This document shows, one piece after another, positions 11,461 to 24,160 of a DNA stretch of 64,000 bases. The translations under genes and the position numbers were made by a program. The notes under the pieces were generated by a model. The model ran no database searches and was not told the origin of the DNA. It saw only the letters and a program-made list of their open reading frames with translations. This DNA comes from Solanum dulcamara. Lineage: Eukaryota; Streptophyta; Magnoliopsida; Solanales; Solanaceae. Position 1 is the stretch's first letter; each line of letters starts with the position of its first letter. Location of the stretch: NCBI RefSeq assembly GCF_947179165.1, contig NC_077245.1, positions 25,748,740-25,812,739 of the forward strand, read 5' to 3'.

Positions 11461-12857
11461 AAAATAACATTTAACTTTTGGCTTAAATTTGAAGGCTAAT
11501 GGCATGATGCATAATTGCCAAAGGTTAAAAATTTGTCTGAAAATTAGAAACCATTCTTAGCGGTCTGAAAATGAGTGGAAGGTTTATTAAAATTACGTTA
11601 CCTTGAGTGATATGATGGACGGCTAGAATTTCCCTTGCGAATATGAATTGTTGTGAATCAAAGTTGGGGTCAATTTGCGTGAGATATAATTCATGGGAAA
11701 GAAAGTTATATTGGAGTTCAACAAATGAGATGTTCTTGAACGTATATATGCCACATAGGGGCCTGCCCAACCAATTATAACTTGGTGATATGTACATCTC
11801 GTATATATGCTATAAAGGGGATGGCCTAACTTAATATAGCTTGGTGAGAGAGAGAGAGAGAGAGAATGACACACTCATATTTTCACATTATGGGCACTAC
11901 TGAAGACACATGCTCTCGTAGCTTAAATCAAGTATTATTGTACATGACAAAGAACTCATAACAAAATTAGATACTATCAAATGATGAGCATACTAGATAT
12001 CGTGAATATATATAAATCAAGACTATTTCAAGTGAGTCAAACTTTACTAAGGACCATGAGTAGAGTTTTTATACTGCAGGGATACTCTTTTTAGGCTTAT
12101 CTTGAAGATAGTACCAATGGGAATGGATTTTATTTTAATAAAGGAAAAAGAGTTAGCCATTGCATACCCTAGTGTAGGATCCCCGAGGTTATACGAAATC
12201 TTACTCTCGCCTTCTTTAATCTACAATAATAGGAATAGGAATTTCTAACATTATTTTAAGGAAAAGTAATACAATTACTCTGGTGTCGATAATATTTCTA
12301 TCAAGCAAACTTGGCATCTATCCGTCCAACAAACTCCACAACTAAGATAATCAAACACAAGTACAACCAATTTGATGATAGCAATGAACTCTCAAGGAGA
12401 AACAAGCTCCCAAGGCTAGAATTCAATGATGTACTCCAAGTTAACCATGTATGTGCTCCTCATGATCAATGCCTCTCTCAAATAACCCATGCGAAAGGAC
12501 TACACAATTTCACTATCCAAATTCATAGTTTCAAACGCCATCATAATCAAGAAATTAGCATAGATACTCTTATGAATTCAAATATAGAATGCTTTATATT
12601 ATGATATCCAAGATTACACCATGCACCACTCAGGCACTCCTCCACTTATCTTAGCCGAATTCTTACAATTCACAATAATTTCGGAATCTAAATAATGAAA
12701 GAATTGTGATTCTATTGAGAATTTGACCAAAATAGAGTTGGAAATTAACTTAGCTTAGCTTATTGATTTTGGGAGACGAGAAAAAAGTTTTCACCCTTGT
12801 GGAGATGAAATAAAATAAAATGAAAAAGACTGTCTTCTCAATATATAATTAAAAGAA
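11461..12857. other. Intergenic DNA without a recognisable gene
   Basis: AT-rich. About 11740-11788 and 11800-11848 are two imperfect ~60-bp-period copies sharing CGTATATATGC and ATAGCTTGGTGA-like ends. A (GA)n microsatellite follows at about 11846-11866. A 97-codon frame at 12311-12604 resembles no family I know and has no supporting context. Confidence 0.6.
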
Positions 12858-13130
12858 CCTGTCCAAAGGCCTCCAAACTTTGCAGGATTGCAGCAAATAC
12901 TATAGGGATAAGGCCCAAGAAGTTTCATCACAAACGGACAATTGGAGACATTAGGCGAGCGACCTTGAAAAAGTCAGCTGCCTTAAGCCTAAAGAGGGTG
13001 CCTTTTTTCCAACTTGTCCAAAAAGCCTCCAAATCTTGCAGAACTAAAGAAAGGGCTGTTTGGGGATATCTCAAGAAGTTTCAACTCAATCGGATAATTG
13101 GAGACGTTAGTCGAGCGACGTTGAAAATCC
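12858..13130 (+). repeat. Two imperfect ~157-bp direct repeats
   Basis: The blocks beginning near 12858 (CCTGTCCAAAGGCCTCCAAA) and near 13014 (CTTGTCCAAAAAGCCTCCAA) both proceed through AAGAAGTTTCA, GGAcAATTGGAGAC, TTAG.CGAGCGAC and TTGAAAA in the same order. They are diverged tandem copies. They probably belong to the same unidentified repeat as the array that follows. Confidence 0.7.
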
Positions 13131-13149
13131 TAACAGACCCCAAAGCACT

Positions 13150-14640
13150 CTTGGAGGTCCTTTCCTTTTTGCTAGCTGGTGCAAGTTCTTTCTTGCCTTT
13201 GGTTGTTTGTTGTATTGTTGCAGGTTGCTAGATTGATTCATCAACATGCACTGACAACAAATACATAGAAGACATCACAGATACAACCATCAAATCAAAT
13301 AGAATCTCCAAGACCCCTGCACAAGACCCAGCCTGGTTTTTCTGTCTGGTTGGCTATTTGTTTTTCTGTGATGTTTTTTGTGCAGGTACAACAACTGATG
13401 GGGAACCTTGGCAAATGAAAGGAATCAACATAGAGAATACAGCCTTCCAAGATAGGACTTCAACAATACAGCAGCCCTACAACAAGGACAATTTATCTTC
13501 TAAAATACATGCAGCAACAAACATGCACCACAAGACCCCTGCAGCTCTTTGCTCTTTTATTTGTTATGTGCAGGCACATATTTACTCAAAGGAGCTGATC
13601 AATTCTTCTTTGGAAGCAACAAGGAGATGCATACATCAACATCTCCACCATCCTGCAGCACACAAGGAACAGCTACAAGTTACTAGTACTAGTTACAGCA
13701 GCTTGCAAATGTGTTTGGTTGTGTGGTTTGTTGGTTTTGTTTGTCTGAGCAGGTATCCCAAGGATTTGACCACCATCCAAATGAGGAATCCCCTACTGCT
13801 GTACCTAACAAGCAACAACAAGCAAAGTACCTCTTTATCTGATGGGGCATCTTGGCAAATAAAAGGCATTAACATAGAGACAGCAATCTTCCAAGCTAGG
13901 ACTTCATCAAAACATCAACTCTACACTCAAGCCAATCCATTCACTCCAACACCTGCAGCAAATCCATTGAATCTCACAGCTCCTGGAGCTCCTTGCACTT
14001 GTTATGTACAGGCACATAAGGCAACTTCAAAGGAGCTGATCAAGTCTCCTTTGGAGGCACCAAGAGGCTGCTTACAGAGGTGCAGCTCAACACCTGCACC
14101 AGTTACTGCAGCAGCAATGCTGCACCCAAGCTGCAACTCCAATAGTACTAGGTACAATAGCTGGCAAGTTTGTTTTGTATGTTGTTCTGGTTTGGTGTGT
14201 CTGTGCAGATGTCCCAAGGAGACAACTCTCACCATAAAGAGGGCTCACCAAAAACAGCTTGTCCATAGATGCAAACGAAGAGGAACTAAAGCATGGCAGG
14301 CTAGGACCACATCAGCACCATCCAACACTCCTCACATACTGCAGCAGCCATACTTCAGACAAACTCTTTGGAGACCCTTGTTAGTTTATTTGCTTGAATA
14401 TAGGCACAAAAGAAGCTCCTCTACTGGATGGGCTAAACAACCACAGCATCACAGGATCCCTCCTATGTGCAAGGCAGCACCAGTTCAACTCCATAACAGT
14501 TGCCACACTCAAAACTGCTGCACTTTCAAGTTGCAGCATGCAACAAATCTCTTCAAGGCCTTCCTCAACAACAACAACAACTACAAGGCTGCTGGTTGCT
14601 ACAACTCAATATACTTCATCTTATTTCATCCTCCTTAGCT
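13150..14640 (+). repeat. Tandem array with ~440-460-bp period, alternating GT-rich and CA-rich blocks
   Basis: Landmarks recur. CTTGGCAAATGAAAGGAATC (near 13409) recurs as CTTGGCAAATAAAAGGCATT (near 13851). CAAAGGAGCTGATCAATTCT (near 13588) recurs as CAAAGGAGCTGATCAAGTCT (near 14028). GCAGGTATCCCAAGGA (near 13750) recurs as GCAGATGTCCCAAGGA (near 14206). Each CA-rich block is preceded by a T- and G-rich tract ending in CAG. A 426-codon open frame (13358-14638) spans the array. Its product is Gln-, Thr-, Ser- and Cys-rich, has no recognisable domain, and appears to be a by-product of the CA-rich composition. Origin unknown. Confidence 0.65.
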
Positions 14641-15146
14641 GATATATACTCGATCCGGAAGTGGATGCACCCTCCATTGGGACTTACTTGGTATGACAAG
14701 ACTAAAAAGGGCAAAGATGAAAAGAATTTTCCCATTCCATGCCTGATAGAAGTTTCATATACTTGTTCTTCTTCAATGTAGCTATGTCTGGTACGTAGCG
14801 TAGTTGAATAGGACTAGTGTAGGCTACTTTTAATTTTTCTCATGGAAGGGGAGAGTCTCCCTCATTTATGCTTTCTTAGTCGATTTGTACCGGGAGGAGT
14901 CCTCTCATAGGTTTATTGCTTTCTAGTTATAGTTAGTCTCTTTTTTTGTATCGGGGATGAGTTAGCCGACCTAAATAGGTTAGCCGACTTAGGAACCACC
15001 ATAGGATCGGAGGTAAGGTTTTATGTCCCCCTCCATGTATTTTTACTTTGTTTATTTATGTTAAGGCTTGGGGGTGATGCTCAACCCCTGATTGTGCACG
15101 AGAGGTGGGAGCCTCGTGTAGGGTCTGTTCCCAAGAAAAAAAAAAT
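14641..15146 (+). repeat. Unidentified repeat segment ending in an A tract
   Basis: Non-coding sequence with GGCTTGGGGGTGATGCTCAA near 15066, closing at GTCTGTTCCCAAG followed by nine to ten A bases (about 15135-15146). An A-tract end suggests a retroposed transcript or a non-LTR element 3' end. No reverse transcriptase can be read upstream, and I could not find a flanking duplication. Confidence 0.35.
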
Positions 15147-16986
15147 TAAAAGAAAGAAAGTCAAGCCTAAGATCATGCCAAATGACAATGTAGAATAAAG
15201 ATATGTGTTAACTTTTAGTTAGACATTTAAAAAATTAAGGAAAGAAATACTCATTTTGAACTCCGTAATGCATTAATAGAGCATTTATGAAAGCATCGTA
15301 ATAATCTTGGAAATTGAGTATTTATCTAAAATTTGAAATAAATTTTATGATGATGTAATATTTATGTAATTATATTTCACTAATGACTTTACTTTTATTG
15401 GAATTGTTCATTAATATATATATTATATATATAATATTTTCTTGCAATTTATGTTAGTTAAAAATTTAGGATAAAATACAATTTTATATTACATAAAGAT
15501 TTTGAAAAAAATAAGAATTATATATGGTGATTATTTAGAAACAAAAAATGATTTATTTTATGAAACAAGAAATATAAATGAAACAAAAATGATAATATAA
15601 TATTGAGGAGAAAAAATTTTTTTTTTTGAAGTGTGTACAATAGAGAATTGGGTCGGAGTTGGTTGTCATCAAATATAGAAGATCTCTTTATTTGGAGAGT
15701 AAAATAGAGAATTGGGTTGAAGATGTCCTTAGAGAAAGATACTTGGTAAGACTAGAATTTGGAACAAAGATGGGATGAAGAATTACTTTTTTAGCAAGAA
15801 TGACGCAACAGTTTTATTTAACACATATCCGATGTTGCACAAACAAACCTTTTTTCCCAACATCTATGAAAAAAGTTGATGCCTTCAACTTATTGTAGGA
15901 ATCAGATTCTTAACTTCGTCTAATTCAAATAAATAAGCATCACACAATCTTTAGCATGGAAAACCTTCTTACTAACGGAGTAAAAACTACAACCTCAAAT
16001 CAACTAAATTCTTCAAGTTTTATGATTATAACTCAATAATCAAAGAAATTAACTCTAGCACCTAACCCAAACAATCTACTCGAATTGTTTCTAACTTAAA
16101 CTCTCTAGAGAAGTCAGAACCACTTCATGTTACAAGCTCCACAACTCTCACACACTTAAACAAAAATAGAAAACTATATTGAAATAAATCTAGTCCTGAA
16201 AGCCTTCATGATCAACTTGCTTGAGCTCTTCTATTGCTTGAGACAAAGCTTCTTCTCTATGCGTGAAATATGTGAGTTCAATTTGCAAAACAACCTCATG
16301 CTTTTATAGATGTAATATTCTGTCATTATCCTAGTTGAACACTAATTTCTTATTTGATCTTCCTAGTTGACCACTGACTCTTTGTTTGATCTTTCCTAGT
16401 TGAACACTGATTCCTTATTTTATTTGAACAACTACCTTTTATAGAATTATTACCATAAATATATTTTTTACCAAAAATAGGTTTTTCCTTATTATCAAAA
16501 CTTTTTAGACAAGGTCTCTTCAATTTCTCCTTTTTGGATGATGGCAAACATAATCAATATTTTTGTAAAAAGCCTATCATCAAAATAAGCACATAGAAAA
16601 CTCATAGCAAGTATAAAATGTAGTATGCAACAGTACTCCCTCCTCCTGTGACCAAGAGCCTCAGCATTTCAATTAGTAATAACATGCATTTCTATCTTCA
16701 ATCAACAATAAAATTAAAAATCAAAAAAATACTTCCCCCTTTTGACATCATTAAAAATCAGAGTAAGAAGGTTTAGTGCTAAAGAACAACAAATGTAATA
16801 AACAGAGCTACAACTCAGATAAACATATTCAAGAAACAAGGTCATGCATTCATTCAAGCAAAAAAAATATTGTTAAGATTAGGAATCCAACCTACCAAAA
16901 GTAGGCACAAATTAAAACACCATGTGTCCCAAAACAAAACATGTCTAAATAGTTACAAAAACTAGAATATTATTTGACAAGAGAAA
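15147..16986. other. AT-rich intergenic DNA with decayed repeat remnants
   Basis: No credible gene. About 16330-16430 holds three ~40-bp direct copies built on CCTAGTTGAACACT.ATT. At 16731-16752 the minus strand reads GATGTCAAAAGGGGGAAGTA, which resembles the polypurine tract next to the 3' LTR of SIRE-like copia elements. That would make the DNA to its left an old LTR remnant, but no LTR boundary can be fixed. Confidence 0.4.
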
Positions 16987-18763
16987 TGTAAGACCCCGAA
17001 AATCAAAAAGTTGGAATAAAAAGGAAAATTCAAGAAAAGTTGACTGGCCCTGAGTTTACAAGTCCCACTATGACTTGTAGTCATTCGTACAACTCGTAGG
17101 AATGAGTCATAGAGTGAACTTTAGGGCTTGTCTAGAAATATTCTCAGGAAAAAAGTCCTACTATTCAACAGGACGAGTTGTAGTCATGTTGACAAGTCAT
17201 AAGGACGACTCGTAGAAAAACTTTCGAGTCCACTATTTTGTAGGTTTTCAAGACATGCAGGACGAGTGAGATTTATGAATTGTAGTCCTTTTGATGAGTC
17301 ATAGACACAACTTGTGGAAAAAGATCAGAAACTCGTCTTCTCGGACTTGCAGAACGAGTCGAGTTGACGATTCCTAATCACGATGTTGAGTCATAACTAT
17401 GACTTGTTGAATCAACTTTAGAGGCTCCCGAAAATCTAAGAAATTCAGGACCTGCATGACTATTCAATTCTACGAGTCGTAGACTTGAGGACAAGTCGTA
17501 GAAGTAGATTAGTAGGTCAAAATCTGAGTTTAATGAAGAGCAATCTTATCTTTTTCCAAAGTTTGGCTTAATGAACCTAGAGACTATTATGGCCAAGTTC
17601 AAGCCTTTAACTACCCATTTCTTCAAAATTCCCTCTATTCTAAATTATTCTTCAAAATTTCTCTAAAGCAAGATCACAAATTCTGTCAAGCTCTTCTTTA
17701 AATTCCAAGCTAGAGTTTCAAGTTCATCAAGGTTTTTCTTCAATTTTGAGTTAATTTCAGCAAGGTATGTGGGGATTGATCCATGGGTTCCTTTCACTCA
17801 TGGAGTTCCAAGGTTTAATCAAAGTTTTCTACAATTTTTAATTATCTATTAACTCTAGTTTTGATGAATTTCATTGGGATGTTTCAATTTTGGTTTTAAT
17901 TTTTATCAATGATCAATATAAGTATATTTCTACATAAATTGCATGATTTCAAGTTGAATTATGAATGTCCATGCATTAAACTACTTTTAATTATGATTAT
18001 GAAGATTCAAAGATGATTTGCCATGAGTTTGATTATTTGTTCAATAATTTTTAAAAGAAAGCTTTTATGAATGAAGTTTAGATTGATGATTGTTTGATGA
18101 AAGGTCTGATGATGATAAATTATGATTTAAGAAATTTATTATAGCGTGATAAGTACAAGTCTCAAACAATTATTTTTAAGATGGTGATAAGGACAATTCT
18201 CACTGAAGTTATGGATTCTTATGAATCACTAAAGTTAATGAGCTACTCTAATGGTTATTTTCATAGCGAAGTTAATGATGATACTTCTATGTTTTAATGA
18301 ATTCTGTTGTGATATTGACTAAGAACCAAGAGGAATTATAGGTGGAGTTCGATTTGGTAACGTAGATAGTTACCCAAGGGAATTCTAGTAGCAACCTAAA
18401 GTCTCAAACAATGTTGCCCCATTGGTTACCTTCATGGCTTAGCTAGTGGATCCACATATAGCTCACAAAGTTAAAGTTGTTCTCACAGAGTCAACCTTGG
18501 AAAGTAGCCTCTCTTTTATCGATGTGGGTGTTATATCAAATTCCATGTTATAGCTCGCAGGTCTTAATATGTCAGTTAAAGGTCTTATCCCACACTCAAG
18601 TTATATAAAAAGATAAAGAGTTTACTATGAAGTTTTATGATGCCTTGATCATAAATTTTCATGATATTCAAATATTTTTTAAGTTGTTTCATGCTTATTA
18701 TAATCGGTCATGCTTTATATGCCATATCGTTCATTTTCTATTACTCATTCATGCATAACTCAC
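16987..18763 (+). repeat. Gypsy LTR copy A, 3'-truncated
   Basis: It begins TGTAAGACCCCG and matches copy B (from 18764) along its whole length. Shared parts include repeated GACTCGTAG/GAGTCGTAG-type stretches in the first 550 bases, CAAGGTATGTGGGG, the TTATGATT-rich middle, and GTAGCAACCTAAAG. It stops at CATAACTCAC, where copy B continues for about 450 more bases. No internal region follows; copy B starts directly. Confidence 0.75.
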
Positions 18764-20607
18764 TGTAAGACTCTAGAAGTCAAAAAGTTAGAACGTAGGA
18801 GAAATCCTCAAATTTTTGGACTGATCTTGAGTTTATGAGTCACACTACGAATCATAGTACATACTACAACTCGTAAGAGCGAGTCGTAGTGTGATGCTCA
18901 TAGCTTGCTCAGGACCAATCTCAAAGGAAGTACCCACAACCTAAGTTTATGACCCATAATTCCCTAGATAACTCATAAACACAACTTGTAGAAAGAGTTT
19001 AGAGTATAAGTTTCAGAAGTCCCTCTAGGTCAAGTCAATAACTAGATAGGATGATTCATAGAAGTTGGTATGAGTCATAGAAATGACTCGTAACCAAAGT
19101 CCTGAGGCTCTCAAATTTACAGATTTTAAGACCTATAGGATGGGTCAAGTCTATGACTCATAGACAAGTTGACGGGTCATAAAAATGACCTTTCTGCAAA
19201 CTTCAGAGACTTGATTTTTAGGCCTTATCTAAAGCATGTAGGATGAGTTATCTTGATGACTCATCATTTCTTTTACGACCCATAGAAGGTGATTCATAGG
19301 GTCAAGTTTCAGCTTTAATGAAGGATAATTATGTCATTTCTCAAGTTCGGTTCAATTAACCTAGACACAATTATGGTCATGTTCAATCCTATGTGTACCC
19401 AATTCATTGAAATTTCCTCATTCTAAAATCATTATCCTAAAAATCTCTAAGGCAAGCAACTTAATTCTGTCAAGGTTTCTCTTCAAGATCAAGCTAGGAT
19501 TTTTAGATTTCTACAAGGTTTCTTCTTCAATTATAAGTGAAAATACTCAAGGTATGTGGGGGTTGTTTTATGGGTTCCTTTCACCCATGAAATCCCAAAG
19601 TTTTTCTCAAAGTTTCTTTCAATTTTCAATGGATTATGAACCCTAGTTTTGATGAATTGAATTGGGCTATTTCAATTTCATTTTGAATTATTATCAATGA
19701 TTATTCTAAGCATGTGTCTACATGAGTAGCACGATTTTGAGTTGAATTATGAATGCCCATGAATAAATCTATTTTCAAGTTATGATTATGAAGTTAAAAA
19801 TGATTTTCATGAATAGAATATCAGTTCAATGATTTTCAAGTAAAGTTTTCATGATTTAAAGTTGAGATTATGATTTCTAATGATGAGTTTATAATGATGA
19901 TCAAAGTTATGATCAAAGAAGTTATTATGGTTTGATAAGTCCAATTCTCACACAATCATATTAAAGATGGTGATAAGTATAATTTTCACTGAAGTTATGG
20001 ATTCTTACGAATCACTAAAGTTAATGAGCTATTCCTAATTTTTTTATAAGGATGGGTTAATCGGTAGTTACTATCTATTAGTTTCCGATGGAATATTGAC
20101 AAAGTACTGAGAGGACTTTTAGGTGGGGTTCGATCCGATAACGCAGTTAGTTACCCAAGAAAATTCTAGTAGCAACCTAAAGCCTCAAATTACGTTGCCC
20201 GTGTAAGATTACCTTTATGTCCTAGCTAGTGGATCCAAATATAGAGCTGTTTACTTGAGTTGAGATGAGTACCATGACAGAGTATGCCCTGGCAAGGTAG
20301 TCTCCTCCTTCTTGATGAGGGTTCCATTGGATTTCATGTTATAGCTCGCATGATCTTAGATGTCGGTTAAATGTCTTGTCCCACATAATTTAAATGTTAA
20401 GTTATGAGTTTCATGATGAAGCTTTATGATATGCATTGACCATGAGTTTCCATATGTTTTCAAATCTTTTAAGCCTCATTCATACTCATTATGATTGGTC
20501 TTGCATCTTATGGCATATTGTTCACGATCCTTTACTTGCTCATGCATGCCTCACATACTTAGTACCTTTTATGTACTAACGCATATTTTGCTTACATTGT
20601 CTCATAA

Positions 20608-22888
20608 TGTAATGACCCGTTAGGTAATTTTGAGAACGAGTCTTCCTCTATTAATAGAAGACCCTTTTCGTAAATTTAAGTTAAAAATTTTAGACCTTTC
20701 GATAACTTTGGTTAATCAGTTGAGGGATAATTTTAGAGGATTTATTTAATTAGTGGGTTAAAGTTTTAATTTAATTAATACTCTATACCAATTATTAAAG
20801 GAAAAGGAAAGAGTTTATAAATTTTTATACATAATTGAGTAGAAATGAAAAAAAAGAAAATAAATAATAATAATAATAATAATAAAATATATATATATAT
20901 ATAATATAAATATAAAATCTGATGGCATTAAGCCATCAGATGTAACGGCGGCACAGCAACGAAGAAAGAATGCAGAAGTTGGGAAACAAAATACGGAGAA
21001 AGAAAGAAAAGAAAGGGGAAACGAAAAATAAAGGAGAAGAGCAAAATATGGATTTTCAATCCAAAACGTCAAGGTAATTATTCTCATCCTTTTCATTAAA
21101 TTTTCATGTGATTATGAACATATTTTTAGGGTATATTGGTGGAGAAACAATGCTGAAATAAGAAAATATGACCATAAGGTTCTTCATATAAAGTCTTGAT
21201 TTGGGGGTCGAATAACGATCCGTTTTAGCTGAAATTTGACATATGAGTTTATTTTATCACGAGTGAACATAATCGAAAAGAAAATTTCATATTTGACTTC
21301 AATGACATAGAATGAGTTAGTTTCCGAATTTTGATATATTGAGATAGATAATTAAATATTAGGTATATTATAATTTATGAATTCCATGAAATTTATGATA
21401 TTGTAGACATTAGAACCTAATCATAGGCTTAAAATTTGAAAATATGAGAGTTGACATATTATTTGACATCAATATTAGAAACTTGATTATAGATTTGGGT
21501 AGGTTTTGGGTCTAGGCAAGACATATAATAATATGGGTATTGTTAGTTTTGAAATCTTATTGTGGTTATTTATTTGATTAGATTATACTTATTTGGAGAC
21601 CCAACGAAAAGGAAAGGCTCAAGTACCAGAGTAATTTCTTGATTAATTAAGGCAAATGAATTTCTAAACCTCAGTTTAAGCTTATAGATGCTTGTATTTC
21701 CGTGTCATGTATACTAGGGAGTAATGAGAATTGGACTGGGTTATTGACTGTATGATTGGCCTTAAAAATGGAGATGAGGGGTATAAAATGGTGATCTAAC
21801 GACATGTATTGGTGGAATTGATATGTTGTGATTATGAGTTTATTTTGGACATGTGAAATTACTATGTTGATGTGAGATAGAAAAAAATATTATTGTTGTC
21901 ATGTTATTATAGTGAATTATATGAACATGAATTGATTGCATTGGTTCTGACATATTGTGTTGAGACTGAAAATGATATGAAACAAAATGAGTTGGGCCAC
22001 ACGCTCTGTGGCAGGTATTATGAAACAAAGGGGTTGGGCCACATGCTCCGTGGCAGGTATTATGAAATAAAGGGGTCGGGCCACACGCTCCGTGGCAGGA
22101 TATATATATTGAGGGGATAAGCCACACGCTCCATGGCAGGTTACATGGACAGAAATATCCCCTATGGGTTACGGACTGTAATTCAACGGATGTGTACCGA
22201 TAGGACAGACATGCATCATCTCATTGCATTGCATCGCATTTTGTTGATATTTGTGAATTCGTGTTTACCCCTTTATTGCTCTGTATATGCTGAATTTGAC
22301 TTGATATGATTCATTAATGAGACTATTAATGAGTATTTGTGGATTGTATTATTGTTATTATTGTACGAGTGTAGAGTTGGGCTGGTTTTATGCAGGTTGT
22401 AGTTAAGGAGGGTCGGTTGGGAGGACAGGAGTACTTGTATCTATTGAGCTTTGCTTAGTTTTAGTTGTCCACTTGCTGAGTACCGTGTTGTTTGGTACTC
22501 ACCCCTTGATTCTACACTTGTGTGGGTTGTAAGCCCGGACTTGCTTGATCTCCTAGTATTTCCACTACATTCGAGGCTATCATTCCGAGTGTTGAGGTAG
22601 CTGTTACATCCATCTAGCGGACACCTCTTACTCTTTTAACATGTTTTAGTCCTATTCTAGAGACAAAGACATTGTGACTGTATTCTCTTTCGTACTTCGG
22701 TAATGTATTAGTGGCTTGTACACGTGACAACCAGTCTTGGGGGATTTTGAGATTATTTATTTGTCTTTGACTAAGTTAAACCTTGCTTTATCTCAATTAC
22801 TTCCGCATTTACTTTCCGTTGAGTTTTAGGCTAACTTATCTCGGTGGGTTGAGATGAGTGCCATCACACCTGGATTCGGGTCGTGACA
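20608..22888 (+). mobile_element. Solo gypsy-type LTR nested in copy B
   Basis: 2,281 bases from TGTAATGACCCG to GGGTCGTGACA, flanked by CATAA (20603-20607) and TATAA (22889-22893), a 5-bp target duplication with one change. There is no internal region, so the two LTRs of the original element recombined to one. It contains a TAA/TA microsatellite (about 20865-20910) and a 42-bp hairpin repeat array (21991-22140). Confidence 0.85.
21991..22140 (+). repeat. 42-bp tandem repeats carrying a GCCAC...GTGGC hairpin
   Basis: Four units with GCCACACGCTCYRTGGC at 21996, 22038, 22080 and 22121 (spacing 42, 42, 41). Each core can pair GCCAC with GTGGC around a short loop; the last has CATGGC and pairs less well. 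Linkers read AGGTATTATGAAA and AAAGGGGT. Confidence 0.9.
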
Positions 22889-23289
22889 TATAATGTCGGG
22901 ACGAACGACACTCATGACCATCCTCTTCGTGGCTAGAGTCACTTTAGATTTTCAAGGAGTTGGTGAGACCTCATTCTATCGAGGACATGACTTTTATTCT
23001 TGTTTTTTACTTGACTTTCTTCCTATTTCTCGGGTGATCTAGGAGCTTTCCTAAGCCCCCATCAAAGACTATACTGGAGGCATGTTTAGGACGACATTAT
23101 GATGTAGTTTATTCGGACATTAGTTGATTGATTCTATCCCTTACTCCCATCCCCTTTGAGTTTATTAATTCTGCTTATTTTAATACGCTTCTTTACATTA
23201 TGTATGCGATATATGCTAAGATGGCTTGGTTGGGGTCCCTCGCATCCCGATTGTCGTGTCACGACTTGGCCATAGTTCGGATCTTGACA

Positions 23290-23444
23290 ACGGGTCAAGT
23301 CTGCATCTCATCGACAAGTTGACGAGTCGTAGAAACGACCTGTTTGCAAACTTTAGAGAACTGATTTTCAGACCTTTTCTAAAGCCTGCTGGATGAGTTG
23401 TCTTGACAACTCGTCATTTCTTCTACGACCCGTAGAAGGTGATT
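23290..23444 (+). repeat. Gypsy LTR fragment C
   Basis: ACGGGTCAAGTCT through CGTAGAAGGTGATT matches the middle of copy B at about 19141-19292, including GACAAGTTGACG and TCTACGACCCGTAG-like stretches. It joins the end of copy B directly, so the junction arose by illegitimate recombination and not by insertion of a whole element. Confidence 0.75.
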
Positions 23445-23446
23445 AC

Positions 23447-23594
23447 TCTCACCAATCAAATTTATAGTTGATATTATTACTCTTACTAACCTTTAAACCA
23501 TTTATATCGAATAAAACTATCATTCTCACCAACCAAATTTATAGTTGATATTATTACCCTTACCAATCTTTAAACCATTTATATCGAGAAATGA
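23447..23594 (+). repeat. 77-bp direct duplication
   Basis: Two adjacent copies of CTCACCAAYCAAATTTATAG...ACCATTTATATCGA, offset by 77 bases (CAAATTTATAGTTG at 23457 and 23534). Differences are few point changes. Confidence 0.88.
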
Positions 23595-24160
23595 ATACTC
23601 AACATGAGGAGATTGTCCGTGCTATGTGACAGAATTATATTAAAGACAGTACACTACAATTCATGTTCATTTTTACTTTTTATTAAACTAAAGTTCTACC
23701 AATAAATATTAAAAAAATAACTTTGTGATAATGTTTTATACTTTTGTTACGAACTTTTGCTTATTTGGTAATATTATATAAAGAATTGGGGCAACTTTGA
23801 TAATTTTCACACAACTTATGAATTTTTATGTTTATGAGCAAAAAATACAACATAAAAATTTAAATTACGTGTCCAAACAAAACTTTATCTCCATCTCATA
23901 TGATTTCATATGGTAATTTCAAGGAAAAATGAAATGAATTAGCAAACATATACTAGTTAATTAATATATATAGCTATAGTTTAAGTTAATTCTCACTCGC
24001 GGCAAATCTTTTACAGTAATTAATATATATAGTTATAGTTATTCAGAATTTGTATAATTAAGCTCCCAATTGTATGAATTCAAAATTTATTTGTATAAAT
24101 TTAAAATCCTAATTGAATAAATCCGGATTTTATAAATGCTTACCCTACCATGTAAATAAT
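23595..24160. other. AT-rich intergenic DNA
   Basis: I see no gene or intact element here. Confidence 0.6.

Larger units (their letters stand above)
18764..23289 (+). repeat. Gypsy LTR copy B, full length but interrupted by another solo LTR
   Basis: It begins TGTAAGACTCTAG and appears to end CGGATCTTGACA at 23289. Removing the nested solo LTR (20608-22888) and one target copy leaves about 2.24 kb. No PBS follows its end; the next sequence is a middle piece of the same LTR (23290-23444). The right end is less certain than the left. Confidence 0.7.

Noticed and set aside
13358..14638. 426-codon open frame as a protein-coding gene
   Set aside because: It lies within a tandem repeat array, has biased composition and no domain, and its start and end fall at no sensible gene signals. 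Low stop frequency follows from CA-rich sequence.
20815..21096. Open frame rich in Ile, Tyr and Phe on the minus strand
   Set aside because: Made by the (TAA)n and (TA)n microsatellites of the solo LTR; not a protein.
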